A stretch of DNA of 30,423 nt, from positions 1,336 to 31,758 of the forward strand of contig WKLE02001069.1 of NCBI GenBank assembly GCA_014885115.2, read 5' to 3'. The position numbers and the translations under genes are program-made. Each line of letters opens with the position of its first letter. The stretch's first letter is position 1. The notes under the pieces were generated by a model. It did not search any database. It was given only the letters and a program-made list of their open reading frames with translations, and was not told the origin of the DNA. Below are positions 8,286 through 18,415 of the stretch, piece after piece. This stretch comes from Asterionellopsis glacialis (Eukaryota > Bacillariophyta > Plagiogrammaphyceae > Rhaphoneidales > Asterionellopsidaceae).

Positions 8286-8305
8286 ACTACTAAAATTACT
8301 AGCAC

Positions 8306-10048
8306 GTACCGGTGCTTTTTTTTAAAAAACTCCTATATCATCTCTACAGACAGTCATGCAGGAAATTAAAGAGTCCTCATTGAAAAAAAACCTTGCTGTC
8401 CCGTAGTTTAGGGCATGCATCTTTTTATCAAGTAAGTGGAAAAGGAAGTTTGTGGTCATCCATTATTCCGTCATGAGGATTCTTTCGAAATATATGGCAC
8501 TAGTGGCAGTCATGGGCAAAGACTCAAAATGTCAAGAAATTTTTGAAAAGGATATGAAAGAAGTTATGGAAGTAAGCAAAGATTACGTACTGTATGTGCA
8601 TGCGCATGGCCACTGGTGTCCCACCAGGATCAGAAGCACCCCCGAAAGAATCACGTATATACCACAACATGATGTAAATACGGGACTCACCAGTTTAGAG
8701 TTTTGGATTTGGATCTTTCATCGTTTGCTTCATTTATCATGATGAGGAATATCATGCCTCTCGAATCAATAACTCAAACTAGGTACTGTAAAGTTTCTAA
8801 AAAAGTGTAGAATGGCTTTCGTACTCTCTAGTTTTCGTCCTCTCTCTAGAGTTTTTCAATATCGATTATTCCAAACTCTTTCCAAGAAGTGAGTGATTCA
8901 GATCTCCCCACAGAAAAAAGAGGTTCCGTACACACGAGTAGGTCCTACCGTACGTACGTACGTCCTTGTAATAGATGGTACTGCATTCTTCTTTCTCCTA
9001 CTCCCATCCAGAGAATTTGTCAATCACATCAGATAGTTATATATGACGTGAAAATGACGTGATTTTGTGGTATATTTTCAATGCAACTAAATATAATATT
9101 ATTGTTTATGTTCACATGACAAAATAAATATCGGGATTCGGACGCCAGAGTCGGAGAAGAACATTGTTCGGAATTCGTATCAGGTATGTAGGTTTTACTT
9201 GGCGGAGTACCGGATAGGCCATTTGTTTAGCGAGCGAGGCATGCATGAGAAAGAACAGACTTCTGCGGCGCCCCTAAATGCGTCAGTCAAAAAAAAGAAA
9301 GAAAGGAGAGGAGACGCGGGAGTGTCTTTTCTGCGTGTTCACAACAGACGCGTCTTCGGATTCCTGTTGGTTGATTTTCTGGACAAATCAGAACAGAGGA
9401 CAAAATCTCCTCGAGTAGGTAGGTAGTGATCGAACGGAATAATTTGTTTTATTCTATTTCTCGTACGTACCGTCGTGGCTTCAACCTACACGTCAATCCA
9501 CAGATTCAGCGGAAAAGACAAGAATCGCCCACAACACAAGGAAAAACACTAAGAAGAAAAAAAAGGAACGAAACAGACACCGACGAAAAGAACAACAAAA
9601 ACAAACCAATAAAAAAATCAACAATAACTATAGAAAGCAATAGATTTCGATTGATGCAACGGTGAATGACGAATCATCATTCGATTGTAAATCAAAGAAA
9701 AAGTCCACTGTGTTTCTCGTCACTTTTTCGTCCATCATCGGTCAGGTTGAAAGATTCCTGGAAGAAACCCGGAAAGTAAAAGCTTCACTGTCCCATCACC
9801 AACAACCGTACAAATTGAGCACTACGACCATCTGCTTCCGCCGCATACCTGGGGTACTCAGCACAATCACATTATATCAATCAAAAATAAGAACGGTACA
9901 TCACAGCCACAGCAATATTCAAGAAATGGTATTGTTACCAACCTGCACAGATAAATCACCACATTCACATCATCATCATCAGCTGCTACAACTGAGACAC
10001 GTAGATTCATCATCGGACAAAAATTACAGTACCACAAAACATCGACGT
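8306..10048. other. Intergenic region and probable 5' leader of the CCA-adding enzyme gene
   Basis: No convincing gene is seen. A 96-codon open frame at 8452-8742 has no recognisable motif. The part from about 9660 to 10048 stays open in frame with the downstream enzyme but is rich in His, Ser and Lys and reads like untranslated leader. A (CGTA)n tract lies at 8949-8963. Confidence 0.5.
8949..8963. repeat. (CGTA)n microsatellite
   Basis: Nearly four copies of CGTA. Confidence 0.8.
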
Positions 10049-12657
10049 ATGAACCAAACACGACGAAAGAACCATCATCTTGCAACAACGGTCATGCTAG
10101 CTTTTGTCGCAGTGCAAAGATTCACAGCAACAGCCTTGGTAACACCGTCATCACCACCAGCAGCAATAGGGCAACGAATTTCTTCGGTGATACGAAAAGT
10201 AGTCTCAAACAGCAATCACAATCACGATGACTTTATGAGATTGTTTGCTACCGATTCGCGTGAATTGCGGTTCTATGCGGGAGGCAGCAGCAGTACACGT
10301 AGTAGCAGTAGTCATCATGGCAATCACCACATGCACCATAATAATGGTGATGCAAGATCGGCAATACTTGAACCACAATTAGCTATAGCAGCCATTATGG
10401 AACCAATCTTGGCGGGTATCAAGGCAGAATCAGAAGATCCTCGTGCTACTACGAAAAATAATGGAGCTTCTCCTTCTTCCTTGTCATCCTCCTCTTCACT
10501 GGATGGTGGTCTATCATCTTCCTTTTCCACATCTACAACAAATAATGGACAAGTGGGGAGTGCTACTACATCTACAACTGGTCCACCAATATTTCCAAAT
10601 GTCAAAACAAATGCACTAGTGTTATCACCCGAAGAACAACAATTATTTAAACTTCTTCATCAAGTTACAAAAGAAACAGAATTATCATCCACTTTACGTG
10701 TAGCAGGTGGATGGGTACGAGACAAATTATTGGCAACCTCTGAATTTCAAAAGAATGTAGATAAAGTGAACAAACCTGAACGGTTGACCTCCAAATACCG
10801 TAGTGGCAGTAGTAGCAGCACCACTTCATCATCATCCTTGGATGATTCATCCTCTTCCTCATCATCGTCCACAAAGAAAAACCAACCTTCCATGGGACGA
10901 CAGGGTACAAAGGTATTAATGGATAAGGGCAATGCACCAGTTGATATTGACATTGCACTTGACGATATGTTGGGACGTGAATTTGCGGATCATTTGAATG
11001 AATGGTTGGCAGAACATGGCAAAGAAACACACTCGGTAGGTGTTGTGTTGAAGAATCCTGAAAAGTCCAAACATCTAGAAACAGCCACCATGAAGGTGGG
11101 GAGTTTTTGGATTGACTTTGTCAATTTACGCGCGGAAGAATACACACAAGACAGTCGTATCCCTGATCTCATGAGAATTGGAACACCAGATGAAGATGCC
11201 TTTCGTAGAGATTTGACAATTAATGCATTATTTTATAACATTAATAATGGCCAAGTGGAAGATTGGACTGGACGTGGCTTTGAGGACCTACGAAGAGGGA
11301 TTGTGGCAACGCCATTGGCACCTCTTACAACACTGTTGGATGATCCTCTACGTGTCCTTCGAAGTGTCCGATTTGCGGCGAGATTACGATTTGCCATGGA
11401 TGATACGCTTGTCGAAGCTGCCAAGGATGAGCGTGTCCGTGAGGCACTTGCACAAAAGGTATCACGAGAACGTGTCGGTGGTGAAGTTGACCTTATGCTT
11501 CGATCACTGGATCCTGTCGGTGCTATGCGTCTACTATGTAATCTCAATCTTGTTTCAACGGTATTTCCATTGGAATCTTGTTTGCCGGAANNNNNNNNNN
11601 NNNNNNNNNNNNNNNNNNNNNNNNNTTGACCTTATTGTCTACAACACATGATCACTTATGTGACTGCCAATTAAATCCTCCTATTTGGTGTGAGGCCAAA
11701 CGTGCCTCCAAGTCTCTCATCTTTGGTGTAGATGAAACCATGCTCATGGAAAATGATGAAGCACGACGATTGTTGTGGTACGCTGCCTTCCTCAAACCCT
11801 TGTTAGATTATTCGAAAATTCGACAAAGTCAGATAAGTCCACTCAAGTCATCCAAAGGTCAGGGCCGCAAGGCAAATCGGTCTGTCATACAAAAGTTATT
11901 GGTGGATGAACTTAAACGACCTACACGTGATGCAGATGCTGTAGAACGTATCATGAAAGCTGCAGATGACTTTACAAGACTCATCAATAGTGGATGTGAT
12001 CTATCCGCAATGGCGATTCTCATGAGTGAAGTCAAGGTGGAATACACGGGTGATGGTGATAACATCACGTTTTCCTGTGCACTAGATAACCAATCTGTGG
12101 ACAGTGAAACGGAAACCCACCCTGTGTGGATCCATGCTATGGAATTCCGACTATTGTGTTCCAAGGTATTACAACGTTCCAATACACTGTGGAGAGCGGC
12201 ACTATTCCTTTCCCTATCTGAACAATTGGTTTCCTTGGATGATGAAATTGATTATGCAATTGAAGGAGATGTGGTAAGTCGATTTGCTTTTTGTAACTCC
12301 AAGGAAGCTCAGCAAGAACGAGTGTGGACCATGGAAAATTGTGATTCTAACTTGTGTTCCTCGTTTGTATACACTTCTTTTCAGGTTGATGAGATTCATG
12401 AAGAATACAGAAAAGGAGTTCTTGAGAAATACAATGCATTTGCGGCTGCCTTGCAACAAATGGGTCTTATTGGAATTTGGGATCAAAAACCATTAATAGA
12501 TGGAGGGGAAATGAAAAAAATCCTTTCCAATATTCCAAAGGGACCTGTGTTTCGAGAAATTATGGATGAACAAGATAATTGGCTAACAACTCATCCTGGT
12601 GGAAGAAAGGAAGCACTTGCAGAGCATCTAAAGGAAGTATTCCCAGACTTTGTATAG
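10049..12657 (+). CDS. CCA-adding tRNA nucleotidyltransferase, interrupted by an assembly gap
   Basis: This enzyme adds or repairs the 3'-CCA of tRNAs (class II CCA-adding/poly(A) polymerase head family). Counting from 10049, the nucleotide-binding motif VAGGWVRDKLL is at residues 218-228, the metal-binding DID at 299-301, EDAFRRDLTINALFYNI near 381-397, the EDWTGRGFEDLRRG segment near 404, and LDDPLRVLRSVRFAARL at 430-446. A Ser-rich low-complexity insertion lies between the first two motifs (about 10800-10875). The C-terminal helical part continues after a 35-N gap at 11591-11625. The start at 10049 gives a hydrophobic leader (HHLATTVMLAFVAVQRFTATALVTP) that could be a signal or transit peptide; in-frame ATGs at 9926 and 9662 are alternatives. 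A probable 111-nt intron (12274-12384) lies near the end. The frame changes across the N gap, so the stated gap size is probably wrong or an intron lies there. Confidence 0.85.
11591..11625. other. Assembly gap of 35 N
   Basis: The gap interrupts the CCA-adding enzyme gene. Codons start at positions 2 mod 3 before the gap and 1 mod 3 after it. Continuity would need a missing length divisible by three, for example 33 or 36, or an intron. Confidence 1.
12274..12384 (+). other. Probable phase-0 intron, in-frame and free of stops
   Basis: The segment begins GTAAGT and ends with a pyrimidine-rich tract and CAG (CTTCTTTTCAG). It is 111 nt long, divisible by three, and open in the gene's frame. Its 37 codons read as Cys/Phe/Ser-rich sequence unlike the surrounding helical protein. 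Removing it joins DYAIEGDV to VDEIHEEYRKGVLEKY. Retention would still give a full-length protein. Confidence 0.75.
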
Positions 12658-15400
12658 AAAAAGAGGGGCAGGGAGAGAAACAAATATAAATTTACGTAAC
12701 TTTATTCTAGACAAGAAAAAGAAGAAAAAAAAAAAGGTTTCTGCCACAATCTCAAAATCGCCATGTTAAATGCCAGCTCTGTTTCCAGAAAACAATCATG
12801 TCTTTGAAAAGAATTCTCTTGTTTCTCTTTCCCGTAGTGTTGTGACATGAGAGACAATAGAAAGAATTTCCTTTCTGGTGTACAAAGCAAATAATTATCC
12901 CAAGAATTGTTTTACTTCCAACTGGTTTCAGGTGTAAAAACAAATCATAAATCAATTTGTTAGGTATTGCACCACTTCAGCTTCAGCTCCTGAAGACCAA
13001 AGTGTACTGGTGATACTATTCAGAACCAGCATGGTTTCATTTGAATTGCACTGAACTGATACACTAGAGAAGAGGACTAAGTTTTGATAGTATTTTTTCC
13101 TAGCCCTAACCACATGGCTGACTTGTCTACATATATGATGCATATTCAAATTTTTCCATGAAAACCTTCTGAGCTTTGGATATGAATTATTTTACAAGAA
13201 TCTGCTTGGTCCTTTAAAGTTCTACCTTCTAATTCTACACTATCTCTACAAATTGGACTACCAATCAGTAAGTATTTTGAAGCATTCATTTTCAATAATC
13301 CATTTTTGCTATAACTTTAATCACATACTCATTATTTTCTCAAAAAAGTTGGAACTCTTCCTTGAAACTAGCATCATTCCAGAAAGAATTTCATGATCTT
13401 GACCATGATAGCATAACATCATTTAAATTAATTTAGATTAGACAGCTTGTTCACTCTGACTACATATCTTTGTGAACCTCTTTTTCCTAATTATATTCTT
13501 GAAGTTAGAATCATCAATATTACTGATAGAACTTTCAACTTTTGAATTGTCTGAATATATCTAGAGGCTTCCTGTCAGTTTCTGTGTCAGCTAAATCTAG
13601 GACTGAAATTATGGTGGGTTCTGGTCCCAATGTAATTTTTCCCAAGATCCTCTCCAAGCTCAACAATAAATAAACTACTTAAAAGGAATCTACTTTCATT
13701 GTTGTGTACCACAAATTATTGCATGCCTTCCATTTTAGTGGACCCCTTTTAGTCTAGCATCTACTGATTTTCTTTATGAATAAACTTTCTTGCCATTTTT
13801 TCATATTATCATTCAACATGTACTTGTTCTTCTTGTGTTAATTCTTTCAGATCTTTACTCTAATTTTCATACCTTGACTTCAATTTGTAGTAGGCCTCAA
13901 TAGCCTTGCTAGTATTAATAACATTTGGATATCTATAGACTTCTTTTAGATCTAGAGACACTGCTGGGGTGTACCAACATTTAGAATGTTTTTTAATCCA
14001 GCAAACAAAAACGAGGGGTATATTGGAGTACTCACACTAGTTATACCTATTTATTCCATTGTATTATGAGAGCCTTTTTAATTCTGGTGGGTTCTTTGGA
14101 TCCCTGAGAATACCTTCCAGTATGAATGGGCTTGATAGGAACATTATTTGGGCTTTATGCTGTGTAGTAGTCCATTTACCCAAAAAAGAACATGGAACAG
14201 AAAGCACAAAAAGGATATATTTGATACTGATATTTTCTAGCATTGGGTGAACCAGACTTGTGGTATTTGGTCTATAGAGATGCTGTGCAATAATTCAAAA
14301 AAGTATATATTTAACAATCAACATACACTAGTACTAATCAATAAAAAGATCTTACTGATTACTGAGTACATAGTACTATTTCTTGGGGTGTCTATTTACT
14401 GTGGGAGACTTTTTAGTTGCCAAGGATGTATCAGGTTACAATGTGATAAACCTGTTTTTGGTGATATAACTACCATGTCCCATTTTTTGTGTAAATCTTC
14501 TTCTTTCAATATTCTTTTTTTATCTAATTTTATATGTAAGATTCTTCTTCTAGTGACATTTCTTATGTATTTTTTAAAGGATGGGGTTAATTAGTATCTT
14601 GTAAGAGGAGGAGTGAATCGTTACAGGAGTATGGTTATACTTTTAGCAGCTACTAGAATTGCTTGTCATATGGAAGATGCTTTTTCAAAATAGTCATAAG
14701 TAGCTTTCAAAGCCCTAAGCCACTGATTATATTTATTCATGCAATAGTTTTCTCAATAATATAATTGGAGGAGTTGGGAAGAATTCTCCATCAGGAGGGA
14801 TGAGATGCTTGCTGGGTTTGTCCAAGTGTAGGCACTATTATTTGCTAAAAGTTTGCTGGTGTGAGAGTCAGTGTGGTGTTCCTATATTGCCAATGGTATT
14901 TGTTGGACAAAAACTAGATTGAAGTTTTGTATTTACCTTTTCTCATGGCTTGAGTACTTCCTTTTGGTGGAGATGCACCAGTTGAGACTGCTTTTTATTG
15001 GATATCAATCTCTATGCAATAAAGTCTCTTGAAAGCAAATTGAACCCATTCAATAGTGGTGTCTTAGTAATGTAAAGTCCGGAAGACAGTGGGATTGATG
15101 TTGTTGTATTTGAAGGATGTATAGTATTAAGCAAAAGCACCATTTAGGAGGTGCAATCTTTGATGTAAGTAATGCTCTATGTTCTTGTAATCATATTGAA
15201 AGTAGACCATGGGCCAGGTATGTGCATTTATTGCTTTACCTATAAATCCAACTATCTTTGTACAATATTTTTCTAGAATTAGTTGCTTCACATATTTCAT
15301 GATTCTATAAATATCACTCTATGCAAATTTGTGTTTGCAAGTCCTGAATCAGCCAAAAAAATTGCAGTGTCATGCTACCATACTATGTCCATTTTGTTCT

Positions 15401-15797
15401 ATGATTTGTTGTGTTTAAAAGTTCTTTCTTATTTCTACCTCAATACAAAAAAGTATACTTGTGCAATGTTTGTATTGTTGCCAGAATAGGTTGTATCACC
15501 ATATTAACCAAACAAAAATAATGACAACCAATATTATACAGCTAAGTAAAATCTGTATTTTGACCATTGTTGCAAGAGGTTGAAAAACTAAAAACAGTTA
15601 AAAACAGTTTTATTAATTTGTTGTGTTAAAAGTTCTTTCACTTCTCCTACCTCAATATAAGTAAAGATAATCATGTATTAATTGTGTTGTCATCAGAATA
15701 GGTTATATACCATGATGCCCAAACCAAAAAATGAAGAAACCTAAAGTACAATACAAATATTACAATCAGTAAAACTTGTATTTGACCATATGAAATG
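15401..15797 (+). repeat. Diverged tandem repeat, two copies of about 210 bp
   Basis: Copy 1 begins near 15406 with TTGTTGTGTTTAAAAGTTCT, and copy 2 near 15618 with TTGTTGTGTTAAAAGTTCT. Both continue with a CTACCTCAATA stretch, an AGAATAGGTT stretch, a CCAAAC(A)AAAAATGA-like part and a final TGTATTTTGACCAT or TGTATTTGACCAT. The copies are clearly diverged and A/T rich. Confidence 0.7.
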
Positions 15798-18269
15798 GTT
15801 AAGTACAGTTATGAAGTAAACTGTTATACATGAAAACAAAATAATATGTTGAAATCATTTATTTTTTAAAATAAAGGGCAGTATGTATTGAGAACAATAA
15901 AGTAGCAACATGTGTCCTATATTTTTAATGATCTCAAGGCAACAAAAATAATGTGTGTGTATCATGAATAAAATTGAATACACAAAAATCATCTCATGAA
16001 AAGAAGAGGCAAAATTGCTCAACAAAATATTTCTCATGTGTAGTAAAAAGATAGACAAGCCCCCCTGAAGGGGAGCATGAACCTGCTCTGCACATGTTCA
16101 ACACTCCAGGCCGATTACCTATAGTATACATGTATGAAAATTAGCACCAACTAATCAACAAATTTGCCCTATAAGAAGAAGTTACTCTCAACTTGAAAAG
16201 CATATACAAAAAGATAAAAAAAGAATGCAGGTTGCCTTATCTAGGTCAAATTTTTGGTAAACAAGTGTGATTCTGCTTTCTTGAGTACAAGTGACTGGAA
16301 TTACCTGTGGTATATTGCTTCTGCTTTTTTTGTTTAGGTTCTTCTGTGAAAGTCCACTCCAATTTTTATTAGTACTAGCAAGTCATAATCTTCTTCCCAT
16401 GTTAAATAAATAAATAATATTTGACCACATGCACTATGCTATAAGCATTATTGGAAATCTACTCCTATGTAGCTAGTACCACTCTCAGACCATTAAGTGC
16501 AACTCATATGCATTGTTGAGTGACAAGTTCCTACAGATAAAAAATGAAAAAATTATCTGAGTCATGCAGCAAGAACAAAACCTTGAAGAAGTAGGAACAA
16601 AGCATATAAAGAAACAGCAATCCCAGGGATAGTAGAAAAGATTTCTCCAGCTAAGTTCATTTGCTCAAAAAATTAATAAATAGTTAATGGATACTTCTTA
16701 AGGGGATAGAGTCCTTGGTTTGCTGCTTAGTATGGTTCAGACTGTGGACTATTTTGACAAACAACAAGCAAATGCTGTGTCAAAGTAGGCCATGATAAAA
16801 AACTTAGTAATAGTAGTATGTTTGTTAGGGAGACATAGTTTTGCATAGTTGCTAGTCCTTTCCAATATAGATAGATGTGGTAATAATGTTGCTTGATGTA
16901 TCTTCATGCAAAGGAAGACAGTTGAATAAAAATTGGTCTTATGTTTAAAACTGTGAGCAATTCATTTTATAAACAAGGAAACAAATTTCAGGCATAGAAG
17001 GCCATGATGTTTGATTTTCTGGATTCAAGCTGGGCCTTGATGCTCATGCTGGTCATTTCTATCTTGCAATACTTCTTTTTGTATGTATGTCCAGAGCTGG
17101 TTGGTAAATAGAGTGGTCCACCTGTAATGGGAAGGATTAGTAGCATCCATTGGATTGCTTGCACATTAGTATATTAGTAGGCAACCTTTGCTTCCCCCCA
17201 ATGCACACTCACCCTATCCATCTTATTCTATTGAATTGATTTAGGATTCTTAGAGAGACATGGTACAAGAGTTTGTCTTTGTTATTATGAAATGAAACAA
17301 GGTTGCACTTGTAAATTTCCTAATTAATAATTCCTTGCGCAATAGTTTTTAGCATGTACAGTAGAGCTGGATTGATTTTTGCATGTAGTACATTCTTGGA
17401 CAAATGTTGTGGGACTCTGTACATGATTTGACCAGATTCTGAAGGCAACATCAGAGAGCATGTTGTTGAGCTTCCCTGTTTGCCTTGCAACTTGTACAAT
17501 CTATAATTAGAAAAATCTATACTTAGTGTTTGGTGTACATCAGTATCCTTGTCCCTACTAGTATTTTTATATTTATAATCACTAGTATGTTTATGTGTTT
17601 GTCAGAAGAGTCAGATTTGCACTAGATCTTACCCTTCTTTTTATTGGCTTCTTAGAAAGCTTCTTAGAGAGCCAACCATCATATTTATGTACAGGTCACC
17701 TCCTCAAACAATCAAAGATCTACTGCTTAGCTCAAGATTGAATTTGTCCACAACTCTCTCTCACAAGCAACACAGAGTTGTTCCAGGAGCCACCTATTGT
17801 GACAATTGGTCTGTAGACAGCTGCGTAGATTAAAAACAACATGTTGAGCTTTTTAATATATTCATACTCTAATACTTTATGTTCAATTAATATTTTTTTC
17901 ACAATAGGCATTTTTAAGCAAATAATAGTATTATATATAATGGAGTATAAAACCTACCATGTTATATGTATGTATGTGTCATAATTTGTTATTCACAGTA
18001 TCTGTACATTTGAACATGCTCCAATGTTTCAGTATTTAAATACAAGAAATATAAAATGTACTACAATACATGAAGGAATGTGTCAAAAGTTGGAATTTGG
18101 AGTATCAGTATATTTTGAAAATATCCAATGTATACTGTATGATTGTACATACATGTCATTTTGAAATTCAAGCCAGCCAATTATATTTTGGTGTTGCTTG
18201 CAATTTTCAAGACTATGCCAGTGCTCCAATGGCCAAAAATTGGCACACGCACCCAATCTCTTCCAATGC

Positions 18270-18415
18270 TTTTTATGGTACCAATTTCTTGTTACACAGC
18301 CAATTTCAACTAGTAACCACTGGTATGGTTCCATACAGGAGTGTCTTGTGCATGGAACAGTACCAGTGATTACAAGGTGTAGGTAGCCGTGTAAAGAGAC
18401 ATTGATACCGTAAAA
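18270..18415. repeat. Large imperfect inverted repeat (hairpin), possible MITE
   Basis: The left arm from TTTTTATGGTACCAAT (18270) and the reverse complement of the right arm, TTTTTACGGTATCAAT (ending 18415), align over about 70 bp at roughly 70-75 percent identity, with a short loop near 18337-18350. Both arms contain TTACACRGC, TAAYCACTGGTA and GTTCCAT blocks. Both strands therefore read similar open frames. Several of the few CpGs in the whole block lie in or near it. Confidence 0.7.

Larger units (their letters stand above)
7895..8305 (+). repeat. Two-copy 205-bp tandem duplication carrying permuted tRNA copies 2 and 3
   Basis: Sequence from 7895 to about 8100 recurs at 8100 to 8305 with few differences. 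The shared block includes the AT-rich upstream part, the 3' half, the 23-nt intervening sequence, the 5' half, the T5 run and a tail ending in ACTAGCAC. The period of 205 bp is constant at every landmark checked (3' half 7969/8174, 5' half 8029/8234, T5 8076/8281). Confidence 0.9.

Noticed and set aside
8391..8430. tRNA-like stretch GTCCCGTAGTTTAGGGC
   Set aside because: It slightly resembles a tRNA 5' end with an A box, but no T arm or B box with matching acceptor strand follows or precedes it closely.
8452..8742. 96-codon open frame
   Set aside because: No signal peptide, domain or splice context; probably chance.
14247..14594. 115-codon open frame in the CpG-poor block
   Set aside because: It is rich in I, L, F and C as expected for AT-rich random sequence, and no domain is recognisable.
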